From Branchiostoma floridae (Eukaryota > Chordata > Leptocardii > Amphioxiformes > Branchiostomatidae): a stretch of DNA of 64,000 bases. This document shows, one piece after another, positions 23,616-35,100 of this stretch. The position numbers and the translations under genes were made by a program. The stretch's first letter is position 1, and every line of letters starts with the position of its first letter. The stretch lies in the NCBI RefSeq assembly GCF_000003815.2, contig NW_023365714.1, positions 1-64,000 on the forward strand. Direction: 5' to 3'. The notes beneath the pieces are model-generated. The model was not told the origin of the DNA. It ran no database searches and worked only from the letters and a program-made list of their open reading frames with translations.

Positions 23616-24849
23616 AAGGCCCCCTCTCACTTGACGTGCGGCACGCTTGCGGCATTGCTGCGTTCGTTCACTGCGGCACTGTTGTGTTAATTTCGCCGAT
23701 TTTGTCTTGCACTCACACTGACGTGCGGCACTGTTGCGTTTCTAAACTAAATGAACATGTTATTGGCAATTGCAGCGTTGTCAATTTATGAAAAATCACT
23801 GTAAAATGATGAGAATGCCCAAAAATGAGATTTATAATGAAAAGATTTCCCTTATGATAATGAATTATATGATACATATGCTATAAATAACCTTGAACGA
23901 CTTTTACTGCAAAGGAAATGACCAAAATGAACGGACACGAACCATATACCAGATTTGAATCGATGTGTACGTTTTGCACCATGTAACGTTATGTGTAATT
24001 ATGTATGTTAATATGTTTATTCAAGGTTTATTCACCAATTTTGCAAATTTTTAAAATGAAAAGGCTTGATATTTCATACTTATTTTGTATGACGCGGAGT
24101 ATTTTCATTGTCGGCGGATGGCTTGCCAGCCTATTGATGTCTAAGTCTATCATATTTGTAAAAAGTGAGAAAAATTTGGCCCATCGGTTTGAATGACTGC
24201 AATTTTGTATTTTATCGGCGGCAGGCTACCAGCAATGATTAGCTTGTAACGTTATAACGCAAACGCAAACTCGTTATCATCCAACATAAATAATTTCTTT
24301 TTGAACGTTGTACGATAATCTTTTTCTCTACATCCGTAGGTTAATCGATAAACCAGTTACTTATTTTTTGTTTTCAAGTATAAAATACTGACCTACTTCC
24401 AATTAAATAAATCAAAAGATGTATTTTTAAGTTAACTCTGAATACGGATACAAGGTAAGTTTTGTGGAATTCGCAGTGTTTTTACTGGATCGAAAACCAC
24501 TGTAAATTATTAGAAATGCATCTAAAATAGTTTTTCGGTGATAAAAGGATGTTTCTTGGTGTAAAATAGGCAAAATATATCCTTGATACTGTTTGGGGCA
24601 TGGTGGCGGCACTGTTGCGGCATTGTTGGGGCACCGTTGGGGCACCGTTGCGGCACTGTTGCGGCATCTTGCCACTTGCGTTATTTTTAAACTTTTTAAA
24701 AAACGTCGCGCTTGCAAGCGGCACTTCTAGGTTTGCTTGCGGCACCTCTAGGTTTACTTGCGGCACCTCTAGGTTCCGTGGGGGTACATCTGCGTTTTCG
24801 AACGCAGCAATGCCGCAAGCGTGCCGCACGTCTAGTGAGAGGGGGCCTT
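23616..24849. mobile_element. Non-autonomous DNA transposon, 1.23 kb, with ~50-bp terminal inverted repeats
   Basis: Left end AAGGCCCCCTCTCACTTGAC and right end (inverse) AAGGCCCCCTCTCACTAGAC. The match continues through GTGCGGCACGCTTGCGGCAT and GCTGCGTTCG. No transposase frame exists inside. Short ORFs at 24427-24872 lie in GCGGCACTGTTGCGGC and TTGCGGCACCTCTAGGTT sub-repeats. No unambiguous target duplication. Confidence 0.8.
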
Positions 24850-25389
24850 TATCCTGCAGACACTCCGGATAGACTGACTCTAAAACTTAGCTTCAACTGC
24901 GTCAATATCTTGGGTCAACCTTGCCCTAATTTTTTTAAACTAAACGTTTACAACTTTGAACATGTGGTTGCCCAGAATATAACGGTGTTATCCTTAAACG
25001 GCCTGGACAGATATCTGCACTTTAGCTCATCCCCCTTGAGCCCCCAAAGAGGTCTGTAGCTATTACTTTAATGTCTCTGAAGTTGAGCGACCTTGTCCTT
25101 CCGTTCACCTCCACAACGTTAAGATAAAGGCATTAAATCTGTCAATCATTACCAGGTGACACAATAACACTCAGGAAAGAATGGCATTTTCTATATGTAC
25201 ATGTTGAATGGCATGGAGAATTATGGAAAAACACGTATTACAGGTGTGTACTATGATTCTGAGGTTTTCACTCGGAAACTTTTAATGCGCATTTACCAGT
25301 CAAATCTCCACCGCTCTATGGTACAATTACATATACCTGACCATAGGTCATGACGTGGTAAGTTTAAAGTCTCTCCGTTATCAGCCGAC
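24850..25389. other. Intergenic sequence between the transposon and gene B promoter
   Basis: Nothing recognisable as a gene or repeat. Confidence 0.3.
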
Positions 25390-25616
25390 AGGTGTTGATT
25401 TTGGCGGTAGCGCGTGATCTGTGCATGACTGATCGCTATTTTTAACCTGTGTTTTTTCATGACTCATTTTCATTATCGCACTTATACTGTGGAGTTTGGA
25501 GGTGTTCACACAGTTCAGGCAAAACTTTTAGTAAACCCGGACCGTTCTTGGTCCAGCTCTGGCCGGGACAGCCTGGGGCTGGGAACAGACCCATACGTAT
25601 CTCCTGAAACTGCTCG
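25390..25616 (+). promoter_or_regulatory. Probable promoter and non-coding first exon of gene B
   Basis: Homologous to 100-295 upstream of gene A (CAGGTG..., GC.CGTGA, CGCTATTTTTAACCTGTG, GTTTGGAGGTGTTCACAC). Candidate donor CTGCTCG|GTAAGT, exon end 25616. The coding exon acceptor is probably TTGATCCAG|CCATGG at 26139-26140. Confidence 0.5.
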
Positions 25617-26142
25617 GTAAGTCACTTTTTCCACTTTATGGGAAGTGTCCTATCGGGGTAGGGATCGTAGAATTCGACAAAAGGGGAATAATTGACCAGT
25701 AGAATGAGTCCACGGGAAGTTTAACATTTCTCCTTCGGATTCAGTCAACCCCATAGCAGCCCAACTCTCCTGGAAAATTATTCTCAGCGTAGTCCGTCTA
25801 GATCCGACGGAAAGTAAGCACCGGAAAATTATCATGCCAACCAGAAAACGCTAAAACCACATAGGTAACTTTAACCCCTTTCCATGAACGATCAAATATT
25901 TCAGATCAACGTATTTCACAGCTGTTTTACGTCTAATGTGTTTAGTGTTTCGCCCCAGTGTATTCCAACCATTAGATCAAGGGCAAAGCTTAGATTACTC
26001 GCTTAACGGTATTCCGGTATTAAAAGTTTCGACAGCGGCGCACTCAAAGTGCGTTCGAATGATTCTATGAAAGCGAGTGGGATACCGTGAAACGTTGTCT
26101 CGTAGCAAGTATGACATACATATCGATACTGTTGATCCAGCC

Positions 26143-29100
26143 ATGGAGGGTCCACCTGCCCTGCCAACAGAGGAAGAGGTGGAAGGGATGACGTTTGGGA
26201 TGATTGTGGAGAAACTGAAGGCCCTTGGCATTCACACTGCGGACCTAGAGGAGAAAAAAGATGCAAAGGAGCGTCTTCTGAAGACCATTAAGGAGGTCCA
26301 TGACAACATTGCAACTCGAAGACAGCCCGGAAAGGTATGTGTGCGACATTGTAAGCAAGTGAAGTTTAACACCCTCGTTAACCTCCGATCGCGACCCAAC
26401 CTGACTTTTGCTGGGCCCGACCGCAAAAGTGCCAGCCGAGCCATGCCCCGCGAAAAAGGGAAATCTGGAAGAGTTATTTGGTATTTTAGGCTGTGTATAC
26501 GTACAAAGTCTGCGCTATTGTTTATTGTTTTTTTTTCTTTATTGAAATACGTGTAAGAATACAAATAAACGGACGTGGACTAAGTGACGGCGGACTCAAG
26601 TTACATTCAACTTATATTAACGCCGCCACTTATACAAGAATGAAAATAATAANNNNNNNNNNNNNNNNNNNNNNNNNNNNNNNNNNNNNNNNNNNNNNNN
26701 NNNNNNNNNNNNNNNNNNNNNNNNNNNNNNNNNNNNNNNNNNNNNNNNNNNNNNNNNNNNNNNNNNNNNNNNNNNNNNNNNNNNNNNNNNNNNNNNNNNN
26801 NNNNNNNNNNNNNNNNNNNNNNNNNNNNNNNNNNNNNNNNNNNNNNNNNNNNNNNNNNNNNNNNNNNNNNNNNNNNNNNNNNNNNNNNNNNNNNNNNNNN
26901 NNNNNNNNNNNNNNNNNNNNNNNNNNNNNNNNNNNNNNNNNNNNNNNNNNNNNNNNNNNNNNNNNNNNNNNNNNNNNNNNNNNNNNNNNNNNNNNNNNNN
27001 NNNNNNNNNNNNNNNNNNNNNNNNNNNNNNNNNNNNNNNNNNNNNNNNNNNNNNNNNNNNNNNNNNNNNNNNNNNNNNNNNNNNNNNNNNNNNNNNNNNN
27101 NNNNNNNNNNNNNNNNNNNGCTGAATTTGGGAGGGCGTATCGTTTTAAAAAGATGTTCTCGAAATTTCGAGAAATCGAGTGCACGAAGAGTTAAGTCCAA
27201 GTTGTTCCAAGCAGTGATGGAATATGGAGTAAAGGACTTTCCAAAGCGGTCAGTCGAAAATTTAATAGGTCTCAAGTTTCTGCTGTTTCTCAAATCATAA
27301 TTACATATCACCGTAATTGCATAAGGAAGTAAAGTGGTAAGGTATTCACGAGTCAGTCCGTTAACAATATTGTGAAATAGTAATAGGCGGTGAATATGAC
27401 GCCTGTCGGACAATGACTCCCAGCCGAGTTCTTTACGAGTGGCAGAATATGATGACCCTTTTATTGCACCGGTTACAATGAGGGAGCAGTGATACTGAAT
27501 TCTTTCGACGAGATTTGATTCCTCAATTGTGCACCCGTGCCAAACAATGTCAGCATATTCTAACAATGAACAATCAACATTCCTGGCAATGTGACCGCCG
27601 ACTCTCTCTTCATCGCCAACCACATAAACCAACAGTTTGCTGCTGTGGCTCAAGGTCGACCTTGCCTAGACCCGACACTACTGCCAGCGTACATGCCATG
27701 CAGAGCCCCACCGCCAGAGGTCTTCCCCTGGGACGTTTACAACATTTTGAGAAAACTGAAAGTGGGGAAAGCTCCCGGTCCTGACCAACTGAGTTCCCGA
27801 GTCCTGCGAGAGTTTGCCTGTGAGTTTAGTACACCTCTCGCAGACATTCTCAACGCATCACTGAAGGAAGGGTACGTGCCACAACAGTGGAAGGACGCGA
27901 TAGTAGTCCCGCTGCCAAAGTCACAGCCACCATCAATCAGTAAACTGCGTCCGGTGTCCTTGACCTCACAGCTTGCCAAAGTTGCTGAGACTTTTGTATC
28001 TAAGTGGCTTCTACGGGACATCCGACCGTCGCTTGACCCTCAGCAATACGGAAGTCTTAAGGGGCGATCAACCGCACAGTATCTTGTCAGTTTGCTAGAC
28101 TACGTGACCAAGGAATCCGACAAACTGGGAAACATTACGACCATGGTCATGACGGATTTCTCAAAAGCGTTCGACAGAATCGATCATACCGTAGCGATAA
28201 ATAAGTTGTTAAAGCTTGGAGCGTCACCTTGTCTAATTCCATGGATCAGTAACTTTCTCTCCAACCGACGTCAGCGAGTGCGGTACGACAGCTTACTCTC
28301 GGACTGGGAAAGTCTGTCATATTCAGTACCTCAAGGTACACTTCTTGGTCCGATTATATTTCTGGCCGTCTTTGACGACGCACTGAGAGAAGCACTGGTA
28401 CAAGAATGGAAGTTCGTTGATGACCTCTCTATGGCTGAGCCGCGCCATCACAGTGAACCTTCCATCTTACAGAGTGAGCTTGACACGTTTAGTGACTGGG
28501 CCAAACTAAACCACATGCTCCTCAATGCGGAAAAGTGTAAGGTCATGGTTTTCTGTTGGATGAAAGTGCCCCCCAGTCCACCTGTCCTCAAAATTGATGG
28601 AACACAGCTGGAAATAGTACCTGTTACTTGTCTACTTGGCGTGTGGCTTCAAGCGAACTTGAAATGGTCAGTACAAGTGGACAAAATGCTATCAAAAGCG
28701 AATGGCAGGCTGTTCATGTTAAGAAAAGTAAAACGCTTTAACCTCCCAACCGATGACCTTGTTCAAGTTTACACATCCTATGTACGTCCAGTGGTAGAGT
28801 ATTGTGCTCCAGTGTGGCACCCTGGGCTGACGTCATCACAAACTGTACGTCTGGAAAGAGTCCAGAAAAGAGCACTGTGGACTATCCTCGGGGAACATTA
28901 CATAGACTACGAGACTGCGCTTCTGACCACAAACCTTCAGACACTTGAAAAAAGATGGATTGACTTGTGCTTGAAATTCGCCAAGAAGCTCGACCCCTCA
29001 TTGCTCCCGCCAAGGGCTGGCGAGATTCACGGTAGATCCACGAGAAACTCGGACTTGTTCAAAACAGTAAGANNNNNNNNNNNNNNNNNNNNNNNNNNNN

Positions 29101-32100
29101 NNNNNNNNNNNNNNNNNNNNNNNNNNNNNNNNNNNNNNNNNNNNNNNNNNNNNNNNNNNNNNNNNNNNNNNNATTCATCAGATAGTCTTTAACTCGATGT
29201 ATTAAGGATTTGATGGAAAAAAACCGTGCATTTCAGCCAATTGGCTGCCAAATGTTTTTACTGAAGTTGTGTTGTGCAACGAATAAACCATTCATTCATT
29301 CATTCATTCATTCATTCATTCATTCATTCAACGTATAAAGGACTTGTATATTTTTTCTAGAACCTGACGGGATAATTTGAATTTTAAAACACTAAATAAT
29401 TGGACACTTTTAGAGGCTTTGGTGACAATGCTTTCAATGTGTTGATGCCAAGACATATTGGAGCTAAAAGTAACCCCAATATGCTTGTGACTAGAAACTG
29501 ACTTTATCATGGTTTTATTAAGAAAAAGAGGGGGATGGACCGGATAAATTCTTTTGGAGGTAAAGCACATTTCTTCAGTTTTAGCAGGGTTTAGTTCCAT
29601 TAACCAATTGGTGGACCATAAATGAATCTTTTCCAAATCTGAATTAAGCGAAAGTGCGTCGTTAATTGGGTTATCAATAACTTGGAGCAGAGAGCTATCA
29701 TCAGCAAATAGCATAGGCTGGGAGGCAAGTCCTTCAACAATATCGTTAATGTAAACTAAAAAAAGTAAGGGGCCCAGAATAGAACCCTGGGGGACGCCGG
29801 CAGAAATGCCGCACCAGTTTGACGACTGGCCGTCGATAACGACACGTTGAAATCGATTTTGGAGGTAACTATATAACCAATTTATAAGCCGCCGAATCTG
29901 TGATGGGCTCCGAGCAGGGAGACTCCACAGAAGAAACCGACAGCGACCAAAGTGGTTCCGAGAGTGATACAGGGACAGATGTGTCCTCCGGGACGGTATC
30001 ATCTGATGATAGTGAACACACCGGCTACGACAGCGGCTACCACAGCGGTGACAGGAGGAGTGGACACTCTATCGAGACTGGACCATCGCACTACCTCACC
30101 AGCCAAGCGATGTTCCTCAACGTGTCATCAAACAGACGAAGCGTGCTGGCAAAAAGTTTTATCTAATAGAGTTCGCTGCATTGCCTCGTTACAGTAATGA
30201 GATTGTACACAGCAAGAACTGGGTGCCAGAACAGACATTGATGAAAAAATATTGTTACCTCGTCCTGAAGTAATGTGTGTGTGTGTGTAAACAAAATAAC
30301 TCATGAACGGTTGAGTGGATTGGTTTCATACTTGGTGTGTTGGTAGTGTGTGATGAAAGCTGGAAATGATTAGATTTTGGGCCCCCTAGCGGCTCCCCTT
30401 GGTACTGCAGCGCAACTTCCGGTTTTGCTATCTTGGTGTTCTGAACATGCTATGGTCACGATTTTTTTACAAAGATAGCTTGGGCAAAGATGTTCATAAT
30501 GATATGCATTTTATGCAAATGAGGACTTAATTTGCATTATCAATGAGGGAATTGTATAATTCCATTGTTTGCAATAGCTGGACTTCAATAAATGTAACAC
30601 TTGTAAATTGTGATAGGTGGAATATAAGCAGATACCAAATATGGTAATGAGGAACTTATTTGCATAATTTATGTAAAAATTGCAAAACGACTTTATGATT
30701 AATGATGGGAATTTTGTTATTGTGACATGTGTACCTTAGTCAATGATGAACAACACCATGCAAAAATTACAAAAAGCCCGATAAAAACGACAACAACAAA
30801 AAAAATAGCTGGAACTTATCCTCTGCTTGGAGAGTAACCACTAAAATCAGAATAGCACAGACCATGGAGGGAAGACCAGACCCCCCAGGGAGGAGTGATC
30901 ATGAATACAGTAACAGTAAATGTTTGAAAAAGTTAGACATGCCAAGACTGCAATGTTTTGAATATTTCATGTGGAAAATTTGGTTTCAAAATGCAATCTG
31001 TAAATCTTCTTACAAATGTAACCTCATGTACTAAAGAACAAATGTGAATTTTTAGAAATTCCACAAAGGAATTCACACGTACAGTACCAAGGGATCTATG
31101 TGTCATACAGAAGTTTGCAAGTTTGGGTAGGCTATAGAAAGATAACATTAATGACCCACCTGTTCCTCGGTGTATATGGTCCTTTTCTATAACCACCTCA
31201 TAAATAGACTGGTTAGAGGTGGTTATACCAGGCGTTATGACACCATATACACCTCGAGGGGGGTCGTTAACCCTTTATCAACCACTGGAGGTACAAAGTC
31301 TAATGTCACCACCAATTAGAGGGATTTATGATTAGCTGGTGACAAAGGAAGGGTGATGCCTTTTAAAGAAAATGGCATAACGTTACATGTAATTGCAGAA
31401 TCTGGAACATAATTGTCTTTTTGTTTAGATACTTTTTAGATCTGTTAAATTTTGTTAGCTTCAGCTAATCTAATCTAGATGAAACCACAGATATGGTAAA
31501 CTAGAGCAGTCAACATCTCAGCACACTAATGGAAATAGCTGTATATCATATTACACTTCACTCATGTATATTTTGCCACAGACTTCATGCTGCATGTACA
31601 ATGTACATGTAAAAGTATTGATTGAAAACATGATTTTCTGACTCCTGTCTTGGTCTCCTGTTCTGGCCAGATTACAAAGACATTGCAGCAAGCTATCTCT
31701 GAGAACAAGAAGAAGCGGGAAGGTCTAACGCAAATCTGCAACTCAATATTGGAGTTTGTTGACTCCATGGAGGATGATGACAAACAAAAGATGGAAGAAT
31801 TGTTTGGTCAAGATCTCGAGCTCCAAGTGATCTTGGAAAATGTGCGGACATTTCTACAGAACGACGACTGCCCCATCTTAGTTGTAGGTGAGTAATTAAC
31901 AACTTTAGGGGGGAACCCAACTCCAGAAACTTGTGTTCTGTCTCTTTGTGTTTTCTTTTTTCTTGATAAAAAACTAATGATATGTATTGTATTAATTTGG
32001 CACATTGAGTTTGGACTAGGTGTCATTATCATTATAACGTTTTACACATCTGGGCTTTTTCTGATAACCCCTGAGTATCCTGATGTCACTGCATCCAAAT

Positions 32101-35100
32101 GTATTGATGATGTTCATGTATCTATAGGAGAGACTTCTTCAGGGAAAAGTACCCTTCTCAACTTGCTGCTAGGGGAGGGCATCTTACCAGTATCCAATTT
32201 GGCCTGTACATCTACCCTGTGCTACATCAGGTATGGTGAAGTAAAGAGGGCAACGGTCTACCTGAAAACTACAGCTAAAGCTACAGCAACAGCTAGCACC
32301 AGCCAGCACACAATGGATTTCAAAGATGAAGACAAGGCAAAGGAGAAACTTGCTTCCTACCTGCGCAGTTGGGAAAGAAAAGATACAACTGAAGATTCAA
32401 CTGAAGATTCAACTGAAGAAACAACTGAAGAAACAACTGAAGAAACAACTGAAGATACAACTGAAGAAACAACTGAAGAAACAACTGAAGAAACAACTGA
32501 AGAAACAACTGAAGATACAACTGAAGAAACAACTGAAGAAACAACTGAAGATACAACTGAAGAAACAACTGAAGAAACAACTGAAGAAACAACTGAAGAT
32601 ACAACTGAAGAAACAACTGAAGATACAACTGAAGAAACAACTGAAGAAACAACTGAAGATACAACTGAAGAAACAACTGAAGTCCAAAAAGTGATCATAG
32701 AGTGGCCTGTTGAAGCTCTTACGGTCCGACTGAGTGCTTTTAATGCTTTCCTGTCATCATTGCTGTAATGTTATTCCCTGAATATTTCATCTGCTTGGTA
32801 ATCATCAATGGATAGGGAAGTTTTTCACACAGCCATAATCATTCTTACCTTGCACTGTGTCGGTAGTATGTCAAACCAGAGCTGTAATATACATGTGGGT
32901 CCCAGGCACTGAAGAATGATCAGTATTGTTCTGAGCTAGGACTGCTGACACACTGAAAAGTAAGTATAATTGTGGCTGTGATAGAATTACACTAAATTAA
33001 ATCCAGATGTTCTCATATGGATGCCAAGTTGCATTTTTTAAAATCCTTTTCAATATGCTATAATTAGTATTACATTACAATAACCTGCATATACCTATAG
33101 CTAAGCAATATTGCTTGCACACTTTGATATATAAACTATTTTTCAGGGTGGGATATGTCTGGTTGATGGCCCTGGTATCAAGGAAACTGAAGAGATGGAT
33201 GAAGTTGTGGCGGGTGCCTTATCATCCACCTGTGCCTTCATCTATGTGATCAACAGTGCCATTCCCATGAAAAAGGCTTCAAAGTTAGTAAGAGGCGGTA
33301 GCATGGAGCATGGAGATGGGGTTTGTACAGTGACTTGTCATCTCCATGAATTAATGCTAGTTCACCTTTATCCGAGGGTAACCTATATCCGTTGTTTGTA
33401 AGAAATAAAGAGTATTTAGGGATATGAAGTAAACTAAAGGTGGTTTCAAATAGGAACATTTTGAAAATATTGCAAATTTGAAACCACAGTCCGCAGACTT
33501 AATGCTCCTAAATGTGCTGTTTTAAAGACAACGGATAAAGGTCACCCCACGGATAAAGGTGAACTGGCGTTATATAGTTTTGCTGAGTGTGCGTGCGTGC
33601 GTGCGTGCGTGCCAGTGTGTAGTTCCGGCACAGTATCTACAGAACATATTCAATTTGATTAAGATGTTTTGTACAGTGGTAGGTGCTGTTGGCTTTTGTA
33701 TTTGTGTTTTGCACTAAGTCAAGATCCTCTTGATGGATTGTTATGGAATTTTGTATGTTTGTTGGTATTGACATATAAACATGACACTCATTTAGACACT
33801 TATTCAGACAAAGACAATCTAGGGCCCCAAATCAGCTTTTTCAGCTGCAGGTACCGCAGCATTATAGGCTAGCATGTAACAAGAATTTTATGATCCTAAA
33901 AGTCATCATAATTGTAGCAACAAAATCTATGGCCATAAAATGATGATGATTGTCCACTGTTGTTGATTGTACAGCTTTTGCGGATTTTGTAGGTGAATTT
34001 CAAAGTGTGAATAGAGTCCATTCCAAGTCACCATGAGGGGTTTTAGGTGATATTTGTAATTAGTCTGAATTATTTTGAATAAAAGAATATCTGAATATAA
34101 AGAGTCACAATAATTAAATTCTTTTAAAAAAATTGCCCATTGAACCATTTACAAAAAATGGTAGAAAATGGTAAATAATGGTAGAATGCTGTTATCATTA
34201 TTTAGAAACCATTAGAAGTATCCAATTCCACACCATGAATATTTACAAAGTTTTACAAGACCATTTACAAAGTTTTACAAGACCAGAGAAATATTTATAA
34301 AGTTGAAACAGTGTTAAAAAAAAATTTCTGAAGTATCAAATGTCCCAGACATAGAATGACAAAACTTTAAAATTAATTCTAAACAATGGCAACAAACATT
34401 CGCACAGTGTCTTGGAATGGACTCTAGTTCCTTCATGGCCAGAGATTTCCCCACTAAAAGAGGCCAATATTACACCGGAGTCAAACACCCAAGATAAACA
34501 ATCCATGGTCTTTACATATACAAAATCATTTGATCAGTATTGATTTTCCATCTTCAGCTTTCCTATCTGCTGACGTTGTGCCAGAACCACAAACGGGGAA
34601 AGGTGTTTGACCTGGAATCCACCATGTTCGTCTGCAACAAGTGGGACGTTGTTGACCAGAATGAGCGAGCAGTGGTGAAGAAAGACTACTTAAAGAAACT
34701 TAAGGACCACTTCCCAGAGCTGAGAGATGATCAAGTGTTCTTTCTCTCATGTAAACAGGTACTACTCATCTTACAGGGTACATACAAAATGTAAATGCTT
34801 TGTTTTGTACTTTGTAATTGGAAGGAGACTCAGAGCATACAAACTTGCAATTGCAATAATATTACACTTCCATAATCCCTCTGTGCAATCCTAGCTCACA
34901 ATTCTTATATTTGGTTGTGATCATGACAGGATTGGCAAATGATAAAAAAGTGCATAAAAGACATAATAACACTAAGAAATGTGGTCTTTTGGGTAACATA
35001 GAGTCATTCAAGTAATTTAATCTTAAAATTTTAATGTCTGCCCTCCGGTCCAAATACTTATGTGTACTCATATGTATTCAAATATGTGTACTCATCTAAT

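Larger units (their letters stand above)
26520..29897 (-). mobile_element. LINE A: 5'-truncated CR1/L2-like non-LTR retrotransposon, split by LINE B
   Basis: On the minus strand, 29897-29330 encodes the core of a reverse transcriptase, with VPQGSILGPLLF and the FADD catalytic motif. It continues at 27569-27120 with SLLEYADIVWHG and the C-terminal region, then passes a gap (26653-27119). It ends near 26520 with CAATAAAG and an A-run as the 3' terminus. Endonuclease and the 5' part of RT are missing. The break between 29330 and 27571 is the insertion of LINE B. It lies in intron 1 of gene B, antisense to the gene. Confidence 0.8.

Noticed and set aside
24427-25059. Four overlapping ORFs with CGTSRF or QCRN repeats
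   Set aside because: They arise from GCGGCA sub-repeats inside the 1.23-kb DNA transposon.
26493-27194. Plus-strand ORF joining 26493 to 27194
   Set aside because: Spans a 467-N gap and is antisense to LINE A.
32320-32698. Long antisense and alternate-frame ORFs (SVV and QLFL repeats)
   Set aside because: By-products of the 12-bp coding minisatellite, which leaves all frames open.
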